From: Oscillospiraceae bacterium
GTDB lineage: Bacteria; Bacillota; Clostridia; Oscillospirales; Oscillospiraceae
Length of the DNA stretch: 60,007 nt
Direction of reading: 5' to 3'
NCBI GenBank assembly: GCA_017398625.1
Contig: JAFQFP010000019.1
Location: forward strand, 1-60,007
The notes below the pieces were generated by a model. The model had not been told where the DNA came from. It ran no database searches and worked only from the letters and a program-made list of their open reading frames with translations. Both the position numbers and the translations under genes were made by a program. This document shows positions 1-8,648 of this stretch, one piece after another (within the stretch, counting starts at the first letter, position 1; each line of letters starts with the position of its first letter).

Positions 1-2784
1 CGCTGCGGCAACGGTCTTGGTGACCTCTCTGCCGTCGGCATAGCTCTTGGTGATCTCCATGGTGTAGCTGGGATCGTAGTTCTCAGCCATCAGGTACATG
101 TACAGGGTGATGTCGTTGTTCAGCGCCAGATTCACACCGGCAACGCTGAAGGGCTCTACCACAGGCTCCTGCACATCGGGCTCATAAGCGATGTAGTACA
201 GACCGGACTCGCCGCTGGTGCGCTTAACGGTATACGAAGTACCGGCGGTGACATCCACGGTAAGTGTATACAGGGTTTTTGCCGCAGCCACACTGACCGT
301 GCCTACATCACTGGTGCCATCGTTGATGACCACTGTTCTTCCGGACTTTTCAGAGGCGACGGCAATGGTCAGTTTGCCGTTGGCAGGAGCGGTAAATACA
401 ACAGATCCGCCGCTGTCGAACTTCAGCGCGTTGTTCAGCGTCTCGGTTCCGTGACCGAAGTCGTAGGTATAGGTGCCGTGCTTGCCGTTGGTGATCTGGT
501 TGCCTGCAAAGGTGTAGAAATCACTGGTGAAGCCGTCGTCGGTGAAGTTGTGGATCTTGGCATCCGCGCTGACAGCAGGCTGGGAGGGCTCGGTGGGCTC
601 CTCAGTAGGCTCAGAGGACTCCTCAGTGGGATCGGAGGGCTTCTCAGTAGGCTCGGAGGACTCCTCAGTGGGATCGGTCTCGCCGCCGGCAACGGAGTCG
701 GAGGTATAGACCATGTAGTACAGAGTACAGGTATCGTCCTTGGTGATGGTGTAGCTGCCTGCAGCAATGCTTCCGGTGTAGATGAAGGAAGAATTGATGG
801 AGGTGGAGGTTCCGTTCAGCTTGAACTGATCGGAGGAGGCGGTATCACTGCCGCCAAACACCAATGTCAGCGTGCCGCTTTCGGGAGCGGTAAAGCTGAT
901 GGTGGTAGAGGATTCCATCTTCAGACCTTGGGTCAGAGACAGGCCGTTGTAGGTAACGGTGCCGCGATCCTTGGTCAGGTTACCGTTGATGGTGTAGAAG
1001 TCACTGACCTTGGCGTTCTCGGTGAAGTTATGGACATAGCTGCCGGCAGGAATGGTGGTGCCGCCGGAGGTGGGATCGCTGCTGTCACCGGTGGGGTCAG
1101 TGGCATCGGTGCCGCCGCCGTTGGCACCGGTATTGGTGGACATACCGCCGATGGCGACCACAGGGGACTTATAGCCGGTGATGGCGCTCTTCATGGCAGA
1201 ATTCACTTCATAGTCGGTGTTGTCCGCATCGGTGAAGGTCCACTGGAAGTCGCCCTGATTGATACGGCCGGCGTACTGCTTGACAGTAGCCATAGCCTCG
1301 GCGGCAGTTTCGGCCTCATAGGAGTAGAAGCCGGAGGCGGTATCGAAGTTGCTGTAGCCGGCGCCGCCTTTTGCAGCCTTAACGCCGGAGGGAACGGTCT
1401 CATTCCGGGAGGAAGCAACATAAGCATCGAAATGGGTGCTGTTCTCGGAGTAAGGCACAAAGCGAGTGGCATTGATGATCACATCGCCATAGGACTTGAT
1501 CATGCCGCCGTCCTCGCCGGAGAAGGTGCCTTCGCCGTCATAAGCGCCGGAAAGGGAATCGTAAATGTCGGAGCCCTGCTGGGAGATCAGAATGGGATAT
1601 TTCGTGTTGAGGAAATAATTTGCCTCAGAGAAGACATCCGCATCCATGGTGGCGCCGATGCCGTACTTGGAAACGCCGTCATAGAAGTTGTTGTAAACAT
1701 GGACGGTGCCGCAGCGGACGCGGGGATGACGGGAGTCGGAATGGTCGTACCAGTTGTGGTGGAAGGTCAGATAGTTGACGCTATCGGTACCGTTGCCCAC
1801 CAGATGGACCTTGCCGGAATCCCAGAAGTGGTTGTAGGAATAGGTGATGTACTGGGACTTCTTGGTGTCCAGAGAGCCGTCGCCCTTAGCCTGATCGGAA
1901 TCGGAGCCTGCGTCGCCGTAGAAGAAGTCGCAGTTGTGGATCCACAGGTTGCAGTTGTTGGTGTCCACGGAAACACCGTCATCCATGAAGTTCATGATGC
2001 CCAGATTCCGCATTTCCACATTGCCGCAGTTGCGGATCAGGAAACCGAAGCCGGAGACGGTGGCATCCTCGCCAACACCCTCGATGGTGATGTTCATCTG
2101 GTTATAATTGCTCTTACCCTTGATCTGGATGCCCTCAGAGGAGCTGGAGATATGATCCAGATCGCTCAGTGTAACAAGACCAACGATACGGAAGCAAAGG
2201 GGCTCAGTGGTGCCCTGCTTCTGCTTGGCATCCAGAATGGTCTGGAAACCGGTGTACACAGCACCGTTAACGGTGGCGGTGCAGGTCTTAGCGGTGGCGG
2301 CGGTAACATAGATGACCTGTGCATCGGAGCGCAGGGTGCCGTCGTTGTTGTAGGCGCCGGAAGCGGTGCCGTAGGTAGAGCCGGAAGCGAAGCCGTAGCC
2401 GCTGCGGTCATGTGCCAGAACATCCAGCACCTTGGTCTCCAGAGCGGCAGACTCCTGCTCCTCGCCGCCCACAAGAGGAACGACCTTCAGAACATACTTG
2501 CCTGCCTTCAGACCCAGAGCGTCCGCTCTCATGTAGCTGGAATACTCACGGATCAGCATATCATCCAGCTGAGTCCAGCCGGAAGCGCCGCTTGCCTGAA
2601 CATAGACATTGTAGCCGTCAGCGCCGTCTACAAAGCTCCATTCCACATAAGCGGACTCGAGATGACCTTTGGCTTCGATGATACCGGCGCTGTTGGTCTC
2701 GGCAGCGGCTGCGCCCATGGGCAGCAGGGAGACCAGCATACAAACCGCCATCAGAAAAGCCAGATACTTCTTGCAGTTTTTCAT
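1..2784 (-). CDS. Secreted multidomain pectate lyase (PL1), C-terminus off left edge
   Basis: The frame is open from the ATG at 2784 to base 1, so 928 residues are visible and the stop lies outside. It has a signal peptide (ending near AAAAE), a fibronectin-III-like domain (about 40-110), then a PL1 parallel beta-helix (about 130-430). PL1 marks are DDGVSVDTNN near 268, YNHFWDSGKVHLVGNG and SRHPRVR near 350; the arginine in the last is the expected catalytic region. PL1 enzymes cleave polygalacturonate by beta-elimination with calcium. Two beta-sandwich modules follow, separated by a TEESSEPTE/KPSDP linker (about 702-733). The last visible stretch, GVNLALNNDITLY onward, is nearly identical to part of the exported protein at 31751-35503, so a shared C-terminal module begins here. 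The start is set by GGAGG 7 nt upstream, and a promoter lies at 2820-2848. Together with uxuAB next door it suggests pectin breakdown. Confidence 0.9.
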   Translation of the reverse strand, partial: MKNCKKYLAFLMAVCMLVSLLPMGAAAAETNSAGIIEAKGHLESAYVEWSFVDGADGYNVYVQASGASGWTQLDDMLIREYSSYMRADALGLKAGKYVLKVVPLVGGEEQESAALETKVLDVLAHDRSGYGFASGSTYGTASGAYNNDGTLRSDAQVIYVTAATAKTCTATVNGAVYTGFQTILDAKQKQGTTEPLCFRIVGLVTLSDLDHISSSSEGIQIKGKSNYNQMNITIEGVGEDATVSGFGFLIRNCGNVEMRNLGIMNFMDDGVSVDTNNCNLWIHNCDFFYGDAGSDSDQAKGDGSLDTKKSQYITYSYNHFWDSGKVHLVGNGTDSVNYLTFHHNWYDHSDSRHPRVRCGTVHVYNNFYDGVSKYGIGATMDADVFSEANYFLNTKYPILISQQGSDIYDSLSGAYDGEGTFSGEDGGMIKSYGDVIINATRFVPYSENSTHFDAYVASSRNETVPSGVKAAKGGAGYSNFDTASGFYSYEAETAAEAMATVKQYAGRINQGDFQWTFTDADNTDYEVNSAMKSAITGYKSPVVAIGGMSTNTGANGGGTDATDPTGDSSDPTSGGTTIPAGSYVHNFTENAKVSDFYTINGNLTKDRGTVTYNGLSLTQGLKMESSTTISFTAPESGTLTLVFGGSDTASSDQFKLNGTSTSINSSFIYTGSIAAGSYTITKDDTCTLYYMVYTSDSVAGGETDPTEESSEPTEKPSDPTEESSEPTEEPTEPSQPAVSADAKIHNFTDDGFTSDFYTFAGNQITNGKHGTYTYDFGHGTETLNNALKFDSGGSVVFTAPANGKLTIAVASEKSGRTVVINDGTSDVGTVSVAAAKTLYTLTVDVTAGTSYTVKRTSGESGLYYIAYEPDVQEPVVEPFSVAGVNLALNNDITLYMYLMAENYDPSYTMEITKSYADGREVTKTVAAA

Positions 2785-2819
2785 GTTTTTTCCTCCGTTA
2801 CGCAAATTTTGACAATTAC

Positions 2820-2848
2820 ATTATACCCTAAGTGTCGTGTCCCGTCAA
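2820..2848 (-). promoter_or_regulatory. Sigma-A promoter of the pectate lyase gene
   Basis: Read on the minus strand, TTGACG (2843-2848), a 17-nt spacer and TATAAT (2820-2825). It lies about 35 nt upstream of the start codon. Confidence 0.75.
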
Positions 2849-2872
2849 TAGTGCCAGCCTGTTAAACTTCCA

Positions 2873-2916
2873 AAAACAAACAACGCCCCCGTTGCCGTCT
2901 TTGCGGCAACGGGGGC
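2873..2916 (-). terminator. Terminator after uxuB
   Basis: A 13-bp perfect stem (2885-2897 with 2904-2916, six-base loop) is followed on the minus strand by GTTGTTTGTTTTT. It directly follows the uxuB stop and closes the uxuA-uxuB unit. Confidence 0.85.
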
Positions 2917-2928
2917 TTAGTAGATCAG

Positions 2929-3774
2929 TTATACGCCGGAGTAGGCGGCAAAGCCGCAGTCGATGGGCAGCACCACGCCGGTGATGGCGGAGGCAGCCTT
3001 ATCGTCGGTGAGGAAGAACAGACCGCCCAGCAGCTCCTCGGAATCCACAAAACGGCCCATGGGTGTGCCGTTCAGGATCTTGGCGGAACGGGCAGTGGGC
3101 GTGCCGTCGGGGTTGAACAGCAGAGCACGGTTCTGATTGGAAACCAAAAAGCCCGGTGCAATGGCGTTGCAGCGAATGCCAGTACCTGCAAAGTGGGTGG
3201 CAAGCCACTGGGTGAAGTTGGAGATGCCCGCTTTGGCAGCGGAGTAGGCAGGGATCTTGGTCAGCGGAATGTAGGCATTCATGGAAGAAATATTCAAGAT
3301 GTTGCCGCTCTCGCGCGCCACCATATCCTTTGCGAACACCTGCGTAGGCAGCAGAGTGCCTTGGAAATTCAGCTTGAACACAAAATCCACACCATTGGGA
3401 TCCAGATCGAAGAAGGACTTGCCGCCCTCCTTTGCCTCATGTTGGTACTCATTGTCGGTGGTGGCACGGGGATTGTTGCCGCCTGCGCCGTTGACAAGGA
3501 TATCACAGGGTCCCAGATCCGCCAGCACCTGCTGATGGACAGCCTCCAGCGCCTCGGCATCCAGCACATTCGCCTTGTAGCCGATGCAGGTAAAGCCCTC
3601 GGCGGTGACCTCGGCAGCCAGCTTCAGCACAGCCTCCTCGTTCAGATCCAGAGCCGCCACCTTGGCGCCTGCCTGTGCGTATGCCCGTGCCATATCGCCG
3701 CAGAGCACGCCGCCTGCGCCGGTGACCACTACCACCTTACCGGAAAAATCCACATGCAAGGGAAGATTCATCAT
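2929..3774 (-). CDS. uxuB: D-mannonate oxidoreductase / fructuronate reductase, SDR type
   Basis: 281 residues of short-chain dehydrogenase fold. The nucleotide-binding motif is VVVTGAGGVLCG at 15-26, with NGAGG near 95-99. The catalytic set is Ser163/164, Tyr177 and Lys181 (AYSAAKAG). Firmicutes such as Bacillus subtilis use a 278-residue SDR protein (YjmF) as UxuB, in place of the larger enterobacterial enzyme, and the length matches. The inferred reaction is NADH-dependent interconversion of D-fructuronate and D-mannonate in the cytoplasm. The gene lies 16 nt downstream of uxuA in the same transcript; AGGAGG sits 9 nt before the ATG. A second ATG directly follows the first, so the start could be three bases later. 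The neighbour supports the call; from sequence alone another sugar-alcohol SDR is possible. Confidence 0.85.
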   Translation of the reverse strand: MMNLPLHVDFSGKVVVVTGAGGVLCGDMARAYAQAGAKVAALDLNEEAVLKLAAEVTAEGFTCIGYKANVLDAEALEAVHQQVLADLGPCDILVNGAGGNNPRATTDNEYQHEAKEGGKSFFDLDPNGVDFVFKLNFQGTLLPTQVFAKDMVARESGNILNISSMNAYIPLTKIPAYSAAKAGISNFTQWLATHFAGTGIRCNAIAPGFLVSNQNRALLFNPDGTPTARSAKILNGTPMGRFVDSEELLGGLFFLTDDKAASAITGVVLPIDCGFAAYSGV

Positions 3775-3790
3775 TGCTCGTTACCTCCTG

Positions 3791-4879
3791 TTATTTACCT
3801 GCCAGCTTGTCCAGCATGTCCCAGACACCCAGCATATACATGATACCCAGCGCACGGTCATACAATCCGTAGCCGGGACGGACATTGCCGGGACCCTCAT
3901 CCCACAGGTGACGGCCGTGGTCGGGACGGATATATCCCTCGTAGCCGCAATCGTGGTATGCCTTCAGGATCTCCAGAATACCGGTCTCGCCATCGCAATC
4001 CCGGTGGGATGCCTCGGAAAAGTCGCCATTGGGGAAGTGCTTGACATTGCGGATATGGGCAAATGCGATGCGGTCACAGTGCTTGCGCACCACATTGGCA
4101 ACATTGTTCCGGGGATCGGCGTTCAAGCTGCCGGAGCACAGGGTCAGGCAGTTGCAGGGATGATCCACCATGCTGAGGAACCGGTCGATGTTCTCCTCAT
4201 TGATCAGCAGACGGGGCAGACCGAAGATATCCCATGGAGGATCGTCCATGTGGATCGCCATTTTGATGCCGGTCTCCTCACAGGTGGGCATCAGCGCCTC
4301 AAGGAAGTACTTCAGATTCGCCCACAGCTTTTCGTGATCCACCTGGGCATAGTCCTTGAACAGCTGATCCAGCTTTGCCATCCGCTCCGGCTCCCAGCCG
4401 GGGAAGGACATATCATACTTCTCGGTGAAGTCCAGAATGTACTTCGCCATGGCGTTGTAATCGTCTTGGATCATGCCCTTTTCATAGAACAGAGCGGTGG
4501 AACCGTCTCCTACCGGGTGGAACAGGTCGCTGCGTGTCCAGTCAAAAATGGGCATAAAGTTGTAGCAGATGACCTTTACGCCGAACCGGGAAAGGTTGCG
4601 CATGGTCTGCTTATAGTTTTCGATGTATTGATCCCGGGTAGGCAGGCCGATCTTGATGTCGTCGTGGACATTTACAGACTCCACCACATCCATGTTGAAG
4701 CCGTATTCGTCCAACTGGCGCTTGACCTCGGCAATTTCCTCTACCTCCCAGATCTCGCCGGGCATTTTATGGTGCAGCGCCCACACGATGCTGGTGACAC
4801 CGGGGATCTGCTTGATATCGGACAGCTTGATCTTGTCGTTGCCCTCGCCGTACCAACGGAAGCCCATTTGCATTGGCAT
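3791..4879 (-). CDS. uxuA: Mannonate dehydratase
   Basis: 362 residues. The enzyme dehydrates D-mannonate to 2-keto-3-deoxygluconate, the step after fructuronate reductase in hexuronate catabolism. Family marks are the N-terminal MGFRWYGEGNDKI, SIVWALHHKMPGE, the metal-binding MAIHMDDPPWDIFGLPR, and the C-terminal RPDHGRHLWDE. The frame is open upstream to 5062, but the real start is the ATG at 4879: it gives the family N-terminus and has GGAGG 9 nt upstream, while the upstream part overlaps the promoter at 4947-4975. First gene of uxuA-uxuB. The KDG kinase and aldolase needed to finish the pathway are not in this window. Confidence 0.95.
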   Translation of the reverse strand: MPMQMGFRWYGEGNDKIKLSDIKQIPGVTSIVWALHHKMPGEIWEVEEIAEVKRQLDEYGFNMDVVESVNVHDDIKIGLPTRDQYIENYKQTMRNLSRFGVKVICYNFMPIFDWTRSDLFHPVGDGSTALFYEKGMIQDDYNAMAKYILDFTEKYDMSFPGWEPERMAKLDQLFKDYAQVDHEKLWANLKYFLEALMPTCEETGIKMAIHMDDPPWDIFGLPRLLINEENIDRFLSMVDHPCNCLTLCSGSLNADPRNNVANVVRKHCDRIAFAHIRNVKHFPNGDFSEASHRDCDGETGILEILKAYHDCGYEGYIRPDHGRHLWDEGPGNVRPGYGLYDRALGIMYMLGVWDMLDKLAGK

Positions 4880-4946
4880 ATCTGTATTCCTCCAAAGTTC
4901 AGTTTGCAGCCTGTCCCCCAGCGGAGGACATTTTACGGCTATGGTG

Positions 4947-4975
4947 ATTATAGCACAAAGTCTTTCCCGATACAA
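4947..4975 (-). promoter_or_regulatory. Sigma-A promoter of uxuA-uxuB
   Basis: On the minus strand TTGTAT (4970-4975), 17 nt, TATAAT (4947-4952), about 67 nt before the uxuA start. It is divergent from the barnase promoter, which has the same two hexamers and spacing. No clear operator was seen. Confidence 0.8.
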
Positions 4976-5082
4976 TGCGGCTTTTTTCAAAATAGTATAC
5001 AAAAATCTGGAAACGATTTTGACACACTGTGGCACAAAAATGCGCAATTGCCCCATAAGCACGGGAAAATTGAATTTTCTCC

Positions 5083-5111
5083 TTGTATTACCGCTGTTTC
5101 CGCGCTATAAT
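5083..5111 (+). promoter_or_regulatory. Sigma-A promoter of the barnase-barstar pair
   Basis: TTGTAT (5083-5088), 17-nt spacer, TATAAT (5106-5111), 28 nt before the start codon at 5140. Confidence 0.8.
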
Positions 5112-5139
5112 AGGCGTATCTTACCCACCGGAGGCAACT

Positions 5140-5679
5140 ATGAAAAAGAAACTGACTTCTCTGGCGGCAGTGGTGCTGGTGGTGGTGCTGGCGCTGTTTG
5201 GCTATTTCGACGATAAAGCCCCCCAGCCCGCCCACCCCGTATCCACCACCGCCCCTATCCAGACCACCGCTCCTGACACTCAGAAAACCGAGCCCACACA
5301 GCCCCAGCAGACAAAGCCCACCGAGGCCCCCATCGACCGGGACGGTACTTACACCAAAAAGAATGATGTGGCGCTGTATCTGCACACCTACGGCGAGCTG
5401 CCCAGCAACTTTATGACCAAATCCGAAGCCCGAAAGCTGGGCTGGGAGGGCGGTTCCTTGGAGAACTATGCCGAGGGAATGTGCATCGGCGGTGACCGTT
5501 TCGGCAACTACGAGGGCGTGCTGCCCAAGAAGTCCGGCAGGCAGTATTACGAATGTGACATCGACACCCTTGGCAAAAACAGCCGGGGCGCCAAGCGCAT
5601 CGTCTACTCCAACGACGGTCTGATCTACTATACCGACGACCACTACGAAACCTTTACTTTACTCTACGGCGAGGTGTAA
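5140..5679 (+). CDS. Secreted barnase-type guanyl-specific ribonuclease
   Basis: 179 residues: a signal or membrane-anchor segment (about 5-22), a Pro/Thr-rich linker (about 26-65) and a barnase domain (about 70-176). IGGDRFGNYEG and KSGRQYYECDID match barnase closely. The catalytic Glu, Arg and His of barnase (E73, R87, H102) line up with Glu138, Arg153 and His168 (DDHYETFTLLY), so it should be active. Family function is cleavage of RNA 3' of guanosine outside the cell. The start at 5140 has GGAGG 5 nt upstream; the upstream in-frame ATG at 5083 falls on the promoter. The barstar gene follows after 3 nt. The long linker suggests the nuclease is held away from the membrane or wall. Confidence 0.93.
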   Translation: MKKKLTSLAAVVLVVVLALFGYFDDKAPQPAHPVSTTAPIQTTAPDTQKTEPTQPQQTKPTEAPIDRDGTYTKKNDVALYLHTYGELPSNFMTKSEARKLGWEGGSLENYAEGMCIGGDRFGNYEGVLPKKSGRQYYECDIDTLGKNSRGAKRIVYSNDGLIYYTDDHYETFTLLYGEV

Positions 5680-5682
5680 ATT

Positions 5683-5955
5683 ATGATCCTGTGTACCCTT
5701 GATTGCAGCTTCATTACCACAAAAGCCATCCTCCACAATACCCTTGCCGAGGTGCTGGAGCTTCCCGGCTGGTACGGAAAAAATCTGGACGCTCTGTATG
5801 ACTGTCTGACGGATATTTCCCGGGAGACCCAGCTTTACATCTGCAATTTTGAAGTCCTGCAGACCAATCTGGAGGAATATGCCGACGCGTTTTTGGATGT
5901 TTTGTCCGATTCCGCAGAGGATAACCCCAACTTCACCTTTGTGATGGCGGATTGA
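5683..5955 (+). CDS. Barstar-family ribonuclease inhibitor
   Basis: 90 residues, the usual barstar length. LPGWYGKNLDALYDCLTD is the barstar signature; its acidic residues fill the barnase active site in the known complex. The protein has no signal peptide and should neutralise unsecreted nuclease in the cytoplasm. It starts 3 nt after the barnase stop and shares its terminator, so the two are co-expressed. Confidence 0.93.
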   Translation: MILCTLDCSFITTKAILHNTLAEVLELPGWYGKNLDALYDCLTDISRETQLYICNFEVLQTNLEEYADAFLDVLSDSAEDNPNFTFVMAD

Positions 5956-5963
5956 TACTGCCA

Positions 5964-6000
5964 CCCTGCGGCTGAGCCTCAGCCGCAGGGTTCTTTTTTA
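5964..6000 (+). terminator. Terminator after barstar
   Basis: A 12-bp perfect stem (5964-5975 with 5979-5990), three-base loop, then TTCTTTTTTA. It starts 8 nt after the barstar stop. Confidence 0.9.
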
Positions 6001-6019
6001 TGGATCTGTTTGAAAGAAA

Positions 6020-6046
6020 ACAGAGGACGGCGAGACCGTCCTCTGT
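6020..6046. terminator. Terminator of the xpaC-telA unit, possibly bidirectional
   Basis: Stem ACAGAGGACGG with CCGTCCTCTGT around a five-base loop. T-rich stretches follow on both strands. It lies just past the telA stop on the minus strand and also backs up the barstar terminator. Confidence 0.85.
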
Positions 6047-6056
6047 TTTTGGCTTT

Positions 6057-7205
6057 TTACTTACCGCTCTGGTTGCTGATCTGCAGAAGCTTCATCTTCA
6101 GATCCTCTTCCATCTTCATCATTTCCGTCTCTGCCGCCAGACGCTTTGCTCTGCCATCCTCTTGGATCTTCATCACCTCGTCCAGCGTCTGGATCAATTG
6201 GGCGTTGGTCTTTTTCAGTGTTTCGATGTCCACGATGCCCCGCTCCGCTTCCTTGGCAGTCTCCAGCGATGCCATGTGCAGCTTCTCCGCGTTCTGCTTC
6301 AGCAGCTCATTGGTGATATTGGTGACCTGCTGCTGCGCCTGCGCAGCCTCGGTGGAGTGGGCGATACCCAGCGCCAGCACCATCTGGTTCTTCCACAGAG
6401 GGATGGTGTTCACCAGAGTGGTCTGGATCTTCTCCACCATCACATTGTCGTTATTCTGGATCATGCGGATCTGGGGAGCGGTCTGGATAGAGATAGCACG
6501 GGTCAGCTCCAGATCATAGATCTTCTTCTCAAAGCGCTCGCACTTGTCTGCCAGATCCTTTGCCGTCTGGGCATCCTCTGCCAGACCGGTGGCAGCCGCC
6601 TTGTCCTCCAGCTCCTTCAGCTTGCCGGCGCGAACCTCCTCCAGCTTCTGCTTGCCTGCCATGATGTACATGGTCAGCTCCTTGAAGTAAGCCAGATTCT
6701 GCTCGTACATCTTATCCAGCACGGCGGAGTCCTTCAGCAGACGCACCTGATGCTGCTGCAGAGCATCGCTGATCTTTTCCACATTGACCTCTGCCTTGTC
6801 GTACTTCGCCTTCATGGTCTCCAGCTTGTTTGCCTGCTTACGGAAGAAGCCAAAGAAGCCCTTGCTCTCGTCGGCATCGAAGCCCTTCAGCTCGCCCACC
6901 ACATCCACGATCAGGTCGCCCACGGCTTCCAGATCCTGCGTGCGGACATTTGCCAGAGCCGCATCGGAGAAATCCGCCATTTTCTTCTGGGTGCCTGCGC
7001 CGTACTGCATGATCTGGGCGGTGTTTTCCACATCGATCTTGGCGGCAAACTCATTCACTGCCTGCTGCTCCTCGGGAGTCAGCACAGGCTCGGCGACCTT
7101 AGGCTGAAGCTGCTGCTCCTCCTCCATCACCACTTCGGGCACAGCCTCCACCTCGGGCTCCAGAGTCAGGCTGGGAATAGCGGTATCCTTGAATTCAGTA
7201 TCCAT
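6057..7205 (-). CDS. TelA/KlaA-family toxic anion resistance protein
   Basis: 382 residues, predominantly helical, soluble, with no signal peptide. An acidic N-terminal tail (about 1-45) precedes a TelA-type core with conserved segments such as RTQDLEAVGDLIVDVV, ELKGFDADESKGFFGFF, RLLKDSAVLDKMYEQN and IPLWKNQMVLALG. The family was named for tellurite resistance; members in Firmicutes act in envelope stress tolerance, but no biochemical activity is firmly established. It follows the xpaC-like gene by 18 nt, the same pairing as xpaC-yaaN in Bacillus subtilis. A GGATAG-like site precedes the start. Substrate cannot be inferred. Confidence 0.9.
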   Translation of the reverse strand: MDTEFKDTAIPSLTLEPEVEAVPEVVMEEEQQLQPKVAEPVLTPEEQQAVNEFAAKIDVENTAQIMQYGAGTQKKMADFSDAALANVRTQDLEAVGDLIVDVVGELKGFDADESKGFFGFFRKQANKLETMKAKYDKAEVNVEKISDALQQHQVRLLKDSAVLDKMYEQNLAYFKELTMYIMAGKQKLEEVRAGKLKELEDKAAATGLAEDAQTAKDLADKCERFEKKIYDLELTRAISIQTAPQIRMIQNNDNVMVEKIQTTLVNTIPLWKNQMVLALGIAHSTEAAQAQQQVTNITNELLKQNAEKLHMASLETAKEAERGIVDIETLKKTNAQLIQTLDEVMKIQEDGRAKRLAAETEMMKMEEDLKMKLLQISNQSGK

Positions 7206-7223
7206 GATCTTCTATCCTTTCTG

Positions 7224-8408
7224 TTACTTTTTTGATTTCGAAATATCATCCTCCGCCAGACCCTCTTGCGCCAGCAGAGTGTTGAGTACAGATATATCCG
7301 TGGAGACATCCAGAGCCGTCTCCATAAATACCGAGTCCAGCAGCTTTTCATACGCCAGATTCAGCGTATCCAAGCTCCCTTCGATCTCCCGCTTGGAGGC
7401 GAGGATGGTCTCGCCCTGCACCGGCTGGGCATCCATGTCCGCATAGGCGCTGAGCAGCTTCACCGTCATGGGCAGATAGTAATCCATCAGCTTCTTCAGA
7501 TCCGGCACGATCTCCGGATGCTCCTTGGCACGGATGAAGATCCGCTGCACGATCAGCTCCATGCGGGAGATCTTGTCGGAGATCTCCTGCCCGGGAATAT
7601 CGTCGTTGCACTTGCGGATCTGGGCAAGGAACGCCTCTCCCTTATCCAGCACCTCCTGCACCTGCGCGGAGATCTTGGCGTTGGGCTTCAGCGCCTGCTG
7701 CGCCGCTTCCAGCCGTTTGCGCTGCTCAAGCTGCTGCAGGCTCTGCTCATAATGGCGGTAGGTCTCGTTGCTGGTGATCAGATTCTGCCCCTCGTTGTCG
7801 ATGTGACCCTCCAAAAACAGCCCTTGGTCGATCATGCCCTGCAGCTCTTTTTTAACAAAGCCCACATCCCTTCCCACGGATCGTGCCAGCTTTTCCAGCG
7901 CGCAGTAGGTCTTTTCCCCCAAAACCGACTTATAGGTTTTGAAGCGGCTCATCCGGTTCAGCACCTTGATGCCGCTGCCCAGCAGCCAGCCGCCTACACC
8001 AAGACCCAGCAGTGCCGGCACAAGCTGGACGGTCATAGGCCCTGCACCGGGCACGACCAGATTGATCAAACCGCTGAACAGCGCAGAGCACAGCGTCAGC
8101 GCGGACAGCACACCGCCGCCTGCGGCCTTCACCGTTGCCAAAACTGTCTGGCGGGTGATGCTGCCGTAAAGAACGGGCAGATTCTTGTTTTGGGTCTGCA
8201 GGGCGGCTTGCTTCGCCTTCTGCTCCGAAGCGGCAGCGGCATTGTCGATAGCTCTGCGGACTGCCTCGCCGCCCTTATCCACGGCATACCCCAAGGTCTG
8301 CCGGATGGTCTGATTCAGTTTTTGATAATCCTGAGACTTCACGGCACGGTCGATGATCTCCTGCACGCTTTTGCCCAGTTCTTCCCAATTCCGGTCGTAA
8401 TTTCCCAT
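7224..8408 (-). CDS. xpaC: XpaC-family membrane protein (5-bromo-4-chloroindolyl phosphate hydrolysis family)
   Basis: 394 residues. Residues about 1-85 are charged and helical. Two or three hydrophobic segments follow at about 92-155 (LSALTLCSALFSGLINLVV and LVPALLGLGVGGWLLGSGI), then a long cytoplasmic helical region with a YxxLEKLARSVGRDVGFVKKEL segment resembling a small winged-helix module, and a coiled coil. The family name comes from a colour phenotype in Bacillus, and the true function is unknown. It is the first gene of xpaC-telA, with a promoter at 8450-8478. The conserved pairing suggests the two proteins act together at the membrane. Confidence 0.8.
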   Translation of the reverse strand: MGNYDRNWEELGKSVQEIIDRAVKSQDYQKLNQTIRQTLGYAVDKGGEAVRRAIDNAAAASEQKAKQAALQTQNKNLPVLYGSITRQTVLATVKAAGGGVLSALTLCSALFSGLINLVVPGAGPMTVQLVPALLGLGVGGWLLGSGIKVLNRMSRFKTYKSVLGEKTYCALEKLARSVGRDVGFVKKELQGMIDQGLFLEGHIDNEGQNLITSNETYRHYEQSLQQLEQRKRLEAAQQALKPNAKISAQVQEVLDKGEAFLAQIRKCNDDIPGQEISDKISRMELIVQRIFIRAKEHPEIVPDLKKLMDYYLPMTVKLLSAYADMDAQPVQGETILASKREIEGSLDTLNLAYEKLLDSVFMETALDVSTDISVLNTLLAQEGLAEDDISKSKK

Positions 8409-8449
8409 AACATCCTCTCCAGCAGAAATATTCCCAGTGTATTTTCTCT

Positions 8450-8478
8450 ATTATAGCGACAGACGCAAGAAAATACAA
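8450..8478 (-). promoter_or_regulatory. Sigma-A promoter of xpaC-telA
   Basis: Minus strand TTGTAT (8473-8478), 17 nt, TATAAT (8450-8455), about 41 nt before the start. It is the third copy of this exact hexamer pair in the first 9 kb. Confidence 0.8.
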
Positions 8479-8594
8479 GCAATCCCCGAAAAAAACCGTC
8501 CTTTTTCAAGAAAAATGCATAGACCACCTATCCGCCCCGGTGGTGAGCCGATTTCCCGGCAAGCTTTTCCTCCGCAGGGCTTCGGGTTTTTCTG

Positions 8595-8623
8595 CTTTAC
8601 TTTTCCTTGCCGTATGCTATAAT
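8595..8623 (+). promoter_or_regulatory. Sigma-A promoter of the ZIP transporter gene
   Basis: A perfect TATAAT (8618-8623) with a weak CTTTAC (8595-8600) 17 nt upstream, 25 nt before the start codon. Confidence 0.6.
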
Positions 8624-8648
8624 AGCGGCAAAAAAAGGAGGTCTTGCT

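Noticed and set aside
600-690. Short tandem repeat that could suggest an array
   Set aside because: It encodes the TEESSEPTE/KPSDP linker of the pectate lyase; no spacers or cas genes are present.
451-2865. Open frame of about 800 codons on the plus strand
   Set aside because: Antisense to the pectate lyase, with no ribosome site or domain.
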